Counted from the stretch's first letter, positions 17,186 to 24,583 are shown. The stretch: 64,000 nucleotides of DNA from Anoxybacteroides voinovskiense (GCF_014196205.1 NZ_JACIDE010000002.1:1-64000), one strand, 5' to 3'. Numbers and translations: made by a program. Notes: generated from the sequence alone by a model not told the origin.

Positions 17186-17536
17186 AATTTTTGCTAGTCC
17201 TTCTTTTACTTGTGCTAAAAGGCTTTGGCATTGGCTGACTAGCGAAGATGGGAAGTTTTCTCCTTCGCCATATTCGACTCCATGCGGATAATAATGTTTT
17301 CCAAGAAGCGGCGTAAGTAGTTTAATGACCGCATAGCGCGTATCGACTTCTCCTTCAATTGCATACCCTTGCACGCGAAGGTAGTATACGTCGCCTTTCA
17401 CTTCAAATTTTCGGTCGTATGTAACTCGTTCGTAGTCCCATTGCCCAGCGCGAACAAATCCTAAGCTTTTCATCAATTCATCTAAGCGGGACAATTCTGC
17501 CGTTTGATTTTCAATGCCCGTGTTTTCAAATTTCAT
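17177..17536 (-). CDS. ylbA: YugN-like family protein YlbA
   Basis: 119 residues starting MKFENTGIENQTAELSRLDELMKSLGFVRAGQWDYERVTYDRKFEV, the YugN-like family. No membrane segment; the role is unknown. The ATG at 17536 follows TAGGAGGGAA; the longer frame to 17596 lacks a ribosome site. Position between ctaG and ylbB matches B. subtilis ylbA. A perfect 16-bp AT palindrome (17572-17587) lies in its upstream region and may be part of its promoter control. Confidence 0.85.
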   Translation of the reverse strand: MKFENTGIENQTAELSRLDELMKSLGFVRAGQWDYERVTYDRKFEVKGDVYYLRVQGYAIEGEVDTRYAVIKLLTPLLGKHYYPHGVEYGEGENFPSSLVSQCQSLLAQVKEGLAKINA

Positions 17537-17571
17537 GTCCAATTCCCTCCTAAATAAAAAACGCTCCTTTA

Positions 17572-17587
17572 TTAATAATATTATTAA
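17572..17587. repeat. Perfect AT palindrome upstream of ylbA
   Basis: TTAATAATATTATTAA, a 16-bp exact palindrome, 36 nt ahead of the ylbA start. Possibly an operator, possibly chance in AT-rich DNA. Confidence 0.4.
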
Positions 17588-17706
17588 AGTGTTCAACTTT
17601 CAATCAATTGTTGTCGGTGAAATAAAGGTGTAGAAAAAATTTTCCCGTGTTCGTCATTTTTTTCTGTTTTTGGTGAAACTAAAAGGCGAAAGGAGGAGAG
17701 AGAGCG

Positions 17707-18327
17707 ATGAAAAAATGGCTGTTGGTGTGGCTATGTGTAGGGATGCTGTCAATTAGCATTCCGTTTCATGCGCACGGACAAGGAACGACGACGTACGTTG
17801 TTCAACCGGGAGATAGTTTGTGGAAAATTGCGGTTCGCTATCAAGTAGGCTTATCGGAAATTATCGCGGCCAACCCACAATTTTCTAATCCACATCTTAT
17901 TTATCCAGGGCAAAAAGTGAACATCCCGGTGTTCGATGCGGTCAAACAAGTGGAAAATGAAGTGGTGCGCTTAACGAATGTACAGCGTGCGAAATATGGG
18001 CTGCCACCATTGCAGGCTGATTGGCAATTGGCGCGAGTGGCCCGGTATAAATCGATGGATATGCGCGACAAAAACTATTTTTCCCATCAGTCACCGACGT
18101 ACGGGTCGCCGTTTTCGATGATGAAAAATTTTGGGATAAGCTATCGTACGGCTGGAGAAAATATTGCTGCGGGTCAACAAACGCCGCAAGAAGTGGTTAC
18201 TGCATGGATGAATAGCCCTGGACATCGGGCGAATATTTTAAATAAGTCGTTCACTCATATCGGTGTCGGATATGCAAAAGGCGGTTCGTATGGGCATTAT
18301 TGGACGCAAATGTTTATTGGGAAATAA
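17707..18327 (+). CDS. Secreted LysM-CAP domain protein (YkwD-like)
   Basis: 206 residues. Sec signal peptide at residues 1-25 (MKKWLLVWLCVGMLSISIPFHAHG), then one LysM domain (TYVVQPGDSLWKIAVRYQVGLSEIIAANP...LIYPGQKVNIP, about residues 30-75), then a CAP/SCP domain (LTNVQRAKYGLPPLQADWQLARVARYKSMDM, FSHQSP.YGSPF, TAGENIAAGQ, SPGHRANILNKSFTHIGVGYAKGG, YWTQMF). LysM binds peptidoglycan; bacterial CAP domains have no settled activity. Several homologues are spore-coat or cell-wall associated. Not in this place in B. subtilis; ylbB follows 17 nt later, and the CAP protein YlbC after that, so two CAP proteins are neighbours. Confidence 0.88.
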   Translation: MKKWLLVWLCVGMLSISIPFHAHGQGTTTYVVQPGDSLWKIAVRYQVGLSEIIAANPQFSNPHLIYPGQKVNIPVFDAVKQVENEVVRLTNVQRAKYGLPPLQADWQLARVARYKSMDMRDKNYFSHQSPTYGSPFSMMKNFGISYRTAGENIAAGQQTPQEVVTAWMNSPGHRANILNKSFTHIGVGYAKGGSYGHYWTQMFIGK

Positions 18328-18344
18328 CGGAAGGGAGAGGTTAG

Positions 18345-18770
18345 ATGAAAACAGTACGTGAAGTGATGACAACGAATGTGGATTATTGCACACCGCTTGA
18401 CAATGTGTTTAAAGCGGCAGTAAAAATGCGTGATTTAAATGTCGGGGCCATTCCGGTAGTCGAGGATGGACGACTAATTGGGATGCTTACCGACCGCGAT
18501 TTAGTCGTGCGCGGAATTGCGGAAAAGCGCCCTAATTCGAGCCAAGTGACAGAAGTAATGACAGACGAGGTGATTACGGTATCGCCTGATACGTCGGTGC
18601 AAGAAGCAGCGGAGCAAATGGCGGAACACCAAATTCGCCGTCTGCCAGTTGTCGAAAATGGCCGCCTTGTCGGCATTGTATCGCTTGGTGATTTAGCGAC
18701 GTACCGCTACTCCGATGAAAGCGCTGGACGTGCATTGAGTTCCATTTCTGAGCAAACGTTTCTTCACTAA
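18345..18770 (+). CDS. ylbB: CBS-domain pair protein YlbB
   Basis: 141 residues made of two CBS motifs: VREVMTTNVDYCTPLDNVFKAAVKMRDLNVGAIPVVEDGRLIGMLTDRDLVVRGIAEK and VTEVMTDEVITVSPDTSVQEAAEQMAEHQIRRLPVVENGRLVGIVSLGDLATY. Such pairs bind adenine nucleotides and act as sensors; ligand and target are unknown. RBS AAGGGAGAGG. Ends with a terminator at 18773-18792. Confidence 0.9.
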   Translation: MKTVREVMTTNVDYCTPLDNVFKAAVKMRDLNVGAIPVVEDGRLIGMLTDRDLVVRGIAEKRPNSSQVTEVMTDEVITVSPDTSVQEAAEQMAEHQIRRLPVVENGRLVGIVSLGDLATYRYSDESAGRALSSISEQTFLH

Positions 18771-18772
18771 AC

Positions 18773-18792
18773 GAATCCCCTTTAGGGGGTTC
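18773..18792 (+). terminator. Terminator after ylbB
   Basis: Eight-base-pair stem GAATCCCC / GGGGGTTC (one G-T pair), loop TTTA, then eight or more T. Confidence 0.85.
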
Positions 18793-18858
18793 ATTTTTTT
18801 TTAGGACAAAACAATATATAATAGCAATAAAGAGATTTCGGGAAAGTAGGGTTGCCTA

Positions 18859-19884
18859 GTGAAATGGTTTTTTCTGTTTTTTCTTTTACTTATTGGTTTG
18901 TTTTATTTTTTGCCTAATCAAATTCCCACATCTACTTCTCCGCAACTAGTAAAGGAACAAAAGATGGTTAAAACGAAGGCGGTGGACGTAGCGGGGGTTC
19001 AGTCATTTATTGGAAAAACAGAAGAGGAAGTAACGAAGCGATTCGGACAACCAACGCGTATTGACGATTCTAGCTATGATTATAAATGGTGGGTGTACAA
19101 TAAAAATCCAAATACATATTTGCAAATTGGGATGCTTAACGGGCGATCGGTGACGGCATTTATCGGTGGAGAGCAAATTAACGTTTCCCCGTTTCGCATT
19201 GGTCAGCCGCTTCAAGAAGTGTATCGGCTTATTTCCTTCCCTTCGACGATTGAAGTCGTGCTACCTGCGGGGACGTATCGATTTGAATTGTCTGAACAAG
19301 ATGTTTCGATGCAGCCGGTCGTTAAAATGGATGGGGTATACGTGCAACTTTATGTCGATCACTTTACAGGAACGATTACAGGAATTCGAATAATGGATGC
19401 AGAGACGTTTGTGAAGCTACGCCCATATGAATTAATGTATCGCGGCGCGCTCCTATCTTCACAGTCGTTATCCCTTGAGCAGCAAAAAAAAGTAGAAGAG
19501 GCGAATGCACGGCAAATTTTTGATATGACAAACGTTATCCGCGCTCGCTATCACGTTCCATTATTATATTGGCATAAAAAGGCGGCGGAAGTAGCTTATG
19601 CTCATAGCAAAGAGATGAGCGATCTCCATTATTTTTCTCACGTTTCCCCAAAGCACGGAGATTTAAAAGCGCGGCTACTATCCGCGCACATTCCGTTCCA
19701 AATAGCGGGGGAAAACATTGCGGCGCAATATGTGGATGGCATTGCTGCGGTAGCAGGGTGGCTAAATAGCAAAAGCCATCGCGATACGTTGTTAAATAAC
19801 GAATTTACTCATCTTGGAGTAGGGGTGTCTTCGTTGTATTATACACAAGATTTTTTGAAGCCGTGGGAGTTGCCTGGTAAGTAG
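18859..19884 (+). CDS. ylbC: Secreted CAP-domain protein YlbC
   Basis: 341 residues. An N-terminal hydrophobic segment (MKWFFLFFLLLIGLFYFLPN) acts as signal or anchor. The middle part (GVQSFIGKTEEEVTKRFGQPTRIDDSSYDYKWWVYN, about residues 50-190) is the CAP-associated N-terminal domain; the C-terminal part (NVIRARYHVPLLYWHKKAAEVAYAHSKEMSDLHYFSHVSPKHG, AGENIAAQY, KSHRDTLLNNEFTHLGVG) is a CAP/SCP domain. Function unknown. GTG start at 18859 after AGTAGGG. Its 3' end overlaps tail-to-tail by 80 bp with the minus-strand gene at 19805. Confidence 0.88.
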   Translation: MKWFFLFFLLLIGLFYFLPNQIPTSTSPQLVKEQKMVKTKAVDVAGVQSFIGKTEEEVTKRFGQPTRIDDSSYDYKWWVYNKNPNTYLQIGMLNGRSVTAFIGGEQINVSPFRIGQPLQEVYRLISFPSTIEVVLPAGTYRFELSEQDVSMQPVVKMDGVYVQLYVDHFTGTITGIRIMDAETFVKLRPYELMYRGALLSSQSLSLEQQKKVEEANARQIFDMTNVIRARYHVPLLYWHKKAAEVAYAHSKEMSDLHYFSHVSPKHGDLKARLLSAHIPFQIAGENIAAQYVDGIAAVAGWLNSKSHRDTLLNNEFTHLGVGVSSLYYTQDFLKPWELPGK

Positions 19885-20218
19885 CGAACAGGAACAATTG
19901 ATTGCGCCACTGGCCGTAACAAACAATCGTATCACCGATAGAAAATGTTGGTTTTTGTAACGATTCCGTCAGTGGGAACTGCATACGAGCCATTATTTTT
20001 TCCTTGCGATGCTCCAGTTGCAAATCGATAACGGCAAGGAGATAGTGACCGTAATATCGCTCTGTCTTTTCTTGAATGGCGATAATCGTTCCTTTAACGA
20101 CCGATTCAGCAGGAATATTCCCAGCTTGTCGCCATTGGTGATACATTCGTTTTCGTTCTTTTCGCGTGACGTAATAAAAATAAAGAAATAATAACGGAAT
20201 AGCAATAGCTGTAACCAC
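19805..20218 (-). CDS. Hypothetical protein with one membrane anchor
   Basis: About 137 residues. One N-terminal membrane helix (TAIAIPLLFLYFYYVTRKERKRM, inside-positive after it) and a predicted beta-rich soluble part: VVKGTIIAIQEKTERYYGHYLLAVIDLQL...FSIGDTIVCYGQWRNQLFLFATY, resembling an OB or NfeD-like barrel. I do not recognise the family. The ATG at 20236 lies before the ribosome site AAGGGAGGG, which points to the GTG at 20218. Its last 80 bp overlap the 3' end of ylbC on the other strand. Real gene is likely, because of the ribosome site and coherent fold pattern. Confidence 0.62.
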   Translation of the reverse strand: MVTAIAIPLLFLYFYYVTRKERKRMYHQWRQAGNIPAESVVKGTIIAIQEKTERYYGHYLLAVIDLQLEHRKEKIMARMQFPLTESLQKPTFSIGDTIVCYGQWRNQLFLFATYQATPTASKNLVYNTTKTPLLQDE

Positions 20219-20321
20219 GATAATCCCTCCCTTCATCTATTGTAACAAAAAATGGGCGCACGCCATATCCTCTTCTTTGATAGTATATGGTAGATGAATA
20301 AAGGGGAGGTAGAGGAGGAGT

Positions 20322-20699
20322 ATGGAAAAACATCTACATCCTTCTGTTGAGCAGTTTAAACAATTTGTAAAAAAGCATCCGAAAATCATTCAAGAAGTAC
20401 GGAAAGGAAAAAAAACGTGGAAACAATTTTATGAAGACTGGTATTTATTTGGCGAGGAAGATGAACTATGGAATGAGTATAGAGAAGGGGAGAAAAAGCA
20501 AGAAACAGACGGATCGGCGCTGATTTATAAAGTGTTATCGGTGGTAAAAAACATCGACCCGAACGAAATGCAAAAACATATCGCAACTGTCCAAGAAGCG
20601 ATTGCAGCCATTCAAAACGTCATCGGCCAACTACAAGGGATGAGGCAATCGGAGAATGTTTCGCGCGAACAACATCCGTTTTCCTTTCGAAAAGATTAG
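20322..20699 (+). CDS. ylbD: YlbD-like spore coat protein
   Basis: 125 residues, no signal peptide. Starts MEKHLHPSVEQFKQFVKKHPKIIQEVRKGKKTWKQFYEDWYLFGEEDELWNEY, the YlbD_coat family. B. subtilis YlbD is a minor spore coat component made in the mother cell. RBS GGTAGAGGAGGAG. Very short gap (11 nt) to ylbE, so cotranscribed. Confidence 0.88.
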   Translation: MEKHLHPSVEQFKQFVKKHPKIIQEVRKGKKTWKQFYEDWYLFGEEDELWNEYREGEKKQETDGSALIYKVLSVVKNIDPNEMQKHIATVQEAIAAIQNVIGQLQGMRQSENVSREQHPFSFRKD

Positions 20700-20710
20700 A
20701 GGGAAGTGTT

Positions 20711-20944
20711 ATGCGAACAGAAGTGTTGGACTACATTCGAACAAAAAAAATGTTGCAATCATTTATTCGTGAACAACCGCGATGGTATCGAACGCTTGCG
20801 CGCGAACCGCAGAAATTAGCCGATTTTGAGCGGGCGGCTCGCCATTATTATGAACAAACGATTCCGCAAAAAGTAGAAAAAATTGCTAATTCTTTGGAAA
20901 TGGCATCACTGATGTGGCATATGTTCCAAGCGATGCGCGATTAA
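20711..20944 (+). CDS. ylbE: YlbE-like protein
   Basis: 77 residues: VLDYIRTKKMLQSFIREQPRWYRTLAREPQKLADFERAARHYYEQTIPQKVEKIANSLEMASLMWHMFQAM, the YlbE-like family, helical and basic. Function unknown; probably sporulation-linked through its partner ylbD. RBS AGAGGGAAG. A hairpin follows at 20960-20990. Confidence 0.87.
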   Translation: MRTEVLDYIRTKKMLQSFIREQPRWYRTLAREPQKLADFERAARHYYEQTIPQKVEKIANSLEMASLMWHMFQAMRD

Positions 20945-20959
20945 TTTTTTTGAAACGGT

Positions 20960-20990
20960 AAAGACTACTCCGTAAAGGAGTGATGTCTTT
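20960..20990 (+). promoter_or_regulatory. Hairpin covering the ribosome site of the next gene
   Basis: AAAGAC/GTCTTT (20960-20965 with 20985-20990) stacked on ACTCC/GGAGT (20967-20971 with 20977-20981). The right inner arm is the Shine-Dalgarno GGAG of the gene starting at TTG 20990. It may terminate ylbDE transcripts, hide the ribosome site, or both. Confidence 0.55.
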
Positions 20991-21370
20991 TGGGAAAAAA
21001 AATAATTATTTGCTTTTTTCTGCTATTGGGATTCGTGGGAGGAATGTTCGGGGAAATAACTCCGACTTCATCGCTTGCCACTGCATCGACTGCTCCGACG
21101 TTACACGTCAAGCATGAGGTGCGTGGGAAAGACGTATTTGTCGAATGTGTCATCGACCACTTTTCTTTTATAAAAGGTGTGCAACGTAAAAAGGAAGGGG
21201 AAGGTCATATAGACGTTTACGTCAACGGACAAAAAGTGACGGAAGTGTTTACAGCTGCCTTTGTTGTGAGAGGATTGCCGCCAGGGAAACATATCGTGCG
21301 GCTTGAACTCGTTCATAACGATGCCACGAAATACGGTATATTTTATGAGTTTGAAGTCAACATTTCTTAA
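20990..21370 (+). CDS. Secreted hypothetical protein, Ig-like fold
   Basis: 126 residues. Sec signal (MGKKIIICFFLLLGFVGGMFGEI), then a small beta-rich domain: LHVKHEVRGKDVFVECVIDHFSFIK, HIDVYVNGQKVTEVFTAAFVVRGLPPGKHIVRLELVHNDATKYGIFYEFEVNI. The pattern PGKHIVRLELVHND is typical of extracellular Ig- or cupredoxin-like domains. No catalytic residues recognised. TTG start at 20990; its ribosome site AAAGGAG sits inside a hairpin. Not present between ylbE and ylbF in B. subtilis as far as I recall. Followed by a good terminator. Confidence 0.75.
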   Translation: MGKKIIICFFLLLGFVGGMFGEITPTSSLATASTAPTLHVKHEVRGKDVFVECVIDHFSFIKGVQRKKEGEGHIDVYVNGQKVTEVFTAAFVVRGLPPGKHIVRLELVHNDATKYGIFYEFEVNIS

Positions 21371-21371
21371 C

Positions 21372-21394
21372 AGTCTGGCGCTTTTCGCCAGACT
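21372..21394 (+). terminator. Terminator after the Ig-like gene
   Basis: Perfect 9-bp stem AGTCTGGCG / CGCCAGACT with a CTTTT loop and a T-rich tail. Confidence 0.85.
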
Positions 21395-21445
21395 TCTTTT
21401 CTTCTAGCCAGTTGTCATGATATGATGGAATTGGAGGTGCATGCT

Positions 21446-21892
21446 GTGATTGTTGCCACACTCGAACGGCTCGAGGTGCTAAATAAAGCCGAGTGGTTAG
21501 GGAGAATGATTGTGGAATCCGAAGTGGCGGAACATTATCGACATTGCTTCAAGCGATTAAAAGAAGACGAGCGCGCGCAAAAACTAATCGCACAGTTTAT
21601 AAAAGCAAAAGAACGTTACGAGGAAGTACAACGTTTTGGCAAATATCATCCAGATTATCATACAGTCGTAAAAGAAACGCGTGAATTGAAGCGGCAGCTC
21701 GATTTTCACGAAACGGTCGCAGCGTTTAAAAAAGCAGAAAAGGAAATGCAGCAACTATTGGATGAAATTAGTGTGCTTATTGGCAAAGCAGTATCTGAAC
21801 AAGTAAAAGTACCGACAGGAAACCCGTATTTTTCGTCGCTCAGTTGTTCTGGCGGGTGCGGGACAGGAGGAAGCTGCGGGTGTCGAACGTAA
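21446..21892 (+). CDS. ylbF: YlbF (RicF), component of the Fe-S RNA-maturation complex
   Basis: 148 residues, helical YlbF/YmcA family. Core: ESEVAEHYRHCFKRLKEDERAQKLIAQFIKAKERYEEVQRFGKYHPDYH, and the C-terminal cysteine tail VPTGNPYFSSLSCSGGCGTGGSCGC. With YmcA and YaaT it forms the Ric complex that carries iron-sulfur clusters, helps RNase Y process RNAs and promotes sporulation, competence and biofilm in B. subtilis. GTG at 21446 follows TTGGAGGTG and gives the family N terminus; the ATG at 21422 is too near upstream elements. Paired with ylbG. Confidence 0.92.
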   Translation: MIVATLERLEVLNKAEWLGRMIVESEVAEHYRHCFKRLKEDERAQKLIAQFIKAKERYEEVQRFGKYHPDYHTVVKETRELKRQLDFHETVAAFKKAEKEMQQLLDEISVLIGKAVSEQVKVPTGNPYFSSLSCSGGCGTGGSCGCRT

Positions 21893-21915
21893 TTTGAAAA
21901 AGGGGAAAGAAAAGT

Positions 21916-22188
21916 ATGTTTCCGAAACGTCAAGGGATGATTGTTTGGTTGTATTCGTTAAAGCATAGTAAACATTTACGCAAATTTGGCAATATTCATT
22001 ATGTATCCAAACGGTTAAAATATGTCGTCCTTTATTGCAATATGGACGATATGGACTATTTGATGCGAAAAATTGCCTCCTTGCCGTTTGTGAAAAAAGT
22101 AGAGCCTTCTTATCGCCCATTTTTAAAAATGGATTTTGAATCGAAAGGCGAGAAAGAAAAAGAAGCGAAATATTTTTTGTTTGAATAA
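21916..22188 (+). CDS. ylbG: YlbG family protein (UPF0298)
   Basis: 90 residues: [75 protein letters not shown], the UPF0298 family, a small alpha/beta cytosolic protein of unknown role. RBS AAAAAGGGGAAAG. 23 nt after ylbF, so coexpressed; terminator at 22187-22213. Confidence 0.9.
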   Translation: MFPKRQGMIVWLYSLKHSKHLRKFGNIHYVSKRLKYVVLYCNMDDMDYLMRKIASLPFVKKVEPSYRPFLKMDFESKGEKEKEAKYFLFE

Positions 22189-22213
22189 GGCTGACTTTTT
22201 GAAGGTCAGCCTT
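22187..22213. terminator. Bidirectional terminator after ylbG
   Basis: Perfect 9-bp stem AAGGCTGAC / GTCAGCCTT overlapping the ylbG stop codon and the stop of the convergent gene at 22212. Confidence 0.8.
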
Positions 22214-22601
22214 ATTGTAATGGCGGGATAAATCGGTTCATGCGCATAATGCCGATTAAATGTTGATAGTATAAGTCAATTTCGGCAAAAAAAGACGATG
22301 GTTTTACTTCCATATGGATAATTTCCATGCCTAGTTCGTTTGCTAGTTGAGTGAATAGTTCAAACCGCTTGTTCGGTTTCACGTAAGGATTTGGAATACC
22401 TTCACGGCAAATATATAACGGTTGAAAATCTCCGGGATCTGTCGGGTGAAGAACAACGACACAAGAAGTGACGGCTTGTCCATTTTTGACGGTATGGAGA
22501 GCAAATAGTCCCGATAGGCGATGCCGGTTCGCTCTTGCCAATTCTAACAGCTCATAAATATCCGAATATCCTTCTCCTAGCTCGATAAATCGTTGGATCA
22601 T
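22212..22601 (-). CDS. Conserved Bacillaceae hypothetical protein
   Basis: 129 residues, soluble. MIQRFIELGEGYSDIYELLELARANRHRLSGLFALHTVKNGQAVTSCVVVLHPTDPGDFQPLYICREGIPNPYVKPNKRFELFTQLANELGMEIIHMEVKPSSFFAEIDLYYQHLIGI. I recall similar proteins with an unreliable 'methylthioribose kinase' label (DUF7147-like), but no kinase motif is visible, so I name no function. RBS AAAGGAGAGA before the ATG. Single gene, convergent with ylbFG. Confidence 0.78.
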   Translation of the reverse strand: MIQRFIELGEGYSDIYELLELARANRHRLSGLFALHTVKNGQAVTSCVVVLHPTDPGDFQPLYICREGIPNPYVKPNKRFELFTQLANELGMEIIHMEVKPSSFFAEIDLYYQHLIGIMRMNRFIPPLQ

Positions 22602-22748
22602 GCGCTTCTCTCCTTTCCTCTATTTCTCCCTTCCTTACTTTATCATTGTTTCGGGAAAAGTTGAACAAAATTCGACGTTTTTATACAAACGAAGTATATT
22701 TTTTGGTATCTTTATTGGTAAGAACCAAATTAAATGAGGGATTGCTTC

Positions 22749-24134
22749 ATGATGCGGACAGCTATTTTAATGATTGTCCTCTTTTTAGGCGTTAGTGGCG
22801 GAGCACTTTATATGCAATGGCGCGATTACGAACAAGTGCACAACGAAGCAAAGGATGTGCCGCTTGTTCATTTCATTGATATTAAACATGATGGGAAAAC
22901 GTTAGAGATTCAACAGACGGTGACAGGGCTTACGACGCCGGTATATACCATTCAAGTGCCAATTAATGCAAAACAGCTGACGTATACGATTGGGGACGAT
23001 AAAAGAACGCTGACGTACGACCGAAATGGGAAGGCAGCGGTAAAAAGAAATGGGCACGATAAAATAGTGTTTCACTACGTAATGCCACTTCCGGCAACCA
23101 AACCTATTTGGTTAGAGCGCTGGATGGCGTCGTTTCTTTCTAGCCAGCCACAGCACCTATATGTGCAGCTTACCGACTATACAAAAAGCGGCATATGGGT
23201 TGCTGGTGCCCCACTGGATGCTAGCCTAAAGAAGGAAATGTCGACTTTTTACTCGTGGTCACAAAAAGGAATCACTTCCTTCCCGCTTTACTTCCATCCG
23301 GTAGAATTGCCGCGGAACGTATATGGGAAAATAGAAGTATACGGGGGACGAAAGGAAAACGTGACAAAATGGGCAAACGTCCCTTCGTTTACGCTCGTTT
23401 GGACAAACGGAGGCACTCAGCATTTATCGCCGACATTAGCGGTCGTACCGGAAACTATTTCGCTGTCATCGCTTAAAGAAATGTATATGCGCACGTACTA
23501 CGCTGCTTATTTTTTGCCGAACGGTGAAATTAACGCAGTCGTTGCGGATTTATTAACAGCATTTACATTACAAAAACAGCCGGTTACCCCGAAAGGAAAA
23601 GCGATTTGGCAGCAACTTACGCAAAAGCTAACAAAAGACGAACAAAAAGCCTTTTTTACTGCGGTGTTAAAACAGCGTGGAAAATCGTTGACGCCAGCTA
23701 TGTTAGACGAGGCATTATCTGCTTCCCATACAGGGAAAACAACGTATTTTACCGATTCATTTACAACTAGACGCTCAATGTCGCTCGTTTTTACAAATGA
23801 AGGAAAAATATATGTAAATGGTGTTCCGTTGAAACATGCAAAAGCAGTGTTGCAAAACGAAAAAGTGCTATTGCCGTTTGTTGATGTAATGAACGCGTTA
23901 GGCTATCATGTAAGACGCACAGGAGAAGCTGTGTTTATTGAAAAAGGAGATAATCGTTGGCGATTTTTCGTCAACTCTTCCATCTATATGAAAGGCAATG
24001 ACCGATTTGGCGCACCAGCGATTATTATTTATGACGTAAACGGCGCACTTTACATGACGCCAGATATGATGCAATATTGGTTTCCTGTGCAAATATCGCT
24101 GACGGAGCGGGATGTAATCGTTTTTAGTCCATAA
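22749..24134 (+). CDS. Membrane-anchored stalk-domain (copper amine oxidase N-like) protein
   Basis: About 461 residues. One N-terminal membrane anchor (MMRTAILMIVLFLGVSGGALYM), a large extracytoplasmic part of alternating beta stretches, and at the C terminus a stalk domain (IYVNGVPLKHAKAVLQNEKVLLPFVDVMNALGYHVRRTGEAVFIEKGD...ISLTERDVIVFSP). Stalk domains are cell-surface adaptor folds; no catalytic motif is visible. ATG at 22749 lies eight bases after GAGGGA. The gene is not part of the B. subtilis ylbG-ylbH interval, so it looks like an accessory insertion. Its stop codon TAA is the first triplet of repeat copy 2. Confidence 0.75.
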   Translation: MMRTAILMIVLFLGVSGGALYMQWRDYEQVHNEAKDVPLVHFIDIKHDGKTLEIQQTVTGLTTPVYTIQVPINAKQLTYTIGDDKRTLTYDRNGKAAVKRNGHDKIVFHYVMPLPATKPIWLERWMASFLSSQPQHLYVQLTDYTKSGIWVAGAPLDASLKKEMSTFYSWSQKGITSFPLYFHPVELPRNVYGKIEVYGGRKENVTKWANVPSFTLVWTNGGTQHLSPTLAVVPETISLSSLKEMYMRTYYAAYFLPNGEINAVVADLLTAFTLQKQPVTPKGKAIWQQLTQKLTKDEQKAFFTAVLKQRGKSLTPAMLDEALSASHTGKTTYFTDSFTTRRSMSLVFTNEGKIYVNGVPLKHAKAVLQNEKVLLPFVDVMNALGYHVRRTGEAVFIEKGDNRWRFFVNSSIYMKGNDRFGAPAIIIYDVNGALYMTPDMMQYWFPVQISLTERDVIVFSP

Positions 24135-24354
24135 GAAAAGCGCAAAGCGCCCGCCTATCGGCGAAGATCGCACAAGCCCCACCGAGGAGGCTCAGCCCAA
24201 GCAAAGCTTGGGCTTGCGCGGGATATTTCAAAGAAGCGAACTCAGTGTGTCGCCGCCGAAAGAAGGGGCGGAGCGACTCGAGCCGATGGCGCTTGGAGCT
24301 AGACAGCGCCCCACCTAATCGTAAAATTTTATACTTTCTTACCTTATAAAAAAA
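24132..24354 (+). repeat. Structured intergenic repeat, copy 2
   Basis: Starts with the TAA stop of the preceding gene (TAAGAAAAGCGCAAAGCGCC) and ends in an A-tract. The first 62 bp (to GAGGAGGCT) and the last about 90 bp (GGGGCGGAGCGACTCGAG to ACCTTATAAAAAAA) match copy 1 at 8864-9029 in inverse orientation. Between them this copy has about 60 bp more, including a perfect hairpin GCCCAAGC-AAA-GCTTGGGC. No protein is credible across it. Confidence 0.88.
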
Positions 24355-24374
24355 CCCTGCAGGTATCTGCAGGG
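24347..24374 (-). terminator. Leftward terminator-like hairpin at the end of repeat copy 2
   Basis: Perfect 8-bp stem CCCTGCAG / CTGCAGGG (24355-24362 with 24367-24374) followed on the minus strand by seven T. There is no minus-strand gene to terminate, but the position matches that of the pycA terminator beside copy 1. Confidence 0.6.
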
Positions 24375-24554
24375 ACCTTTGATGCTTATTCGTTCCCGCG
24401 CATCGAAAGGAACGTCTAAGCCAAAGGAAAAGGGAGAGGAGAAACCGGAGGAAGAACTTATGGGGAACGTAAGTCTTCTCCGCGGTTGGCAACAACATCC
24501 ATACGGACATTGTCATTACTCATTATGACCAATACTTCGGTTTGTATACATCGT

Positions 24555-24583
24555 TTGGCGAAAAAATGACAAAGTGGTATTAT
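24555..24583 (+). promoter_or_regulatory. Sigma-A promoter for rsmD-coaD
   Basis: TTGGCG (24555-24560), 17-nt spacer, TATTAT (24578-24583), 41 nt before the rsmD ATG. Confidence 0.5.
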
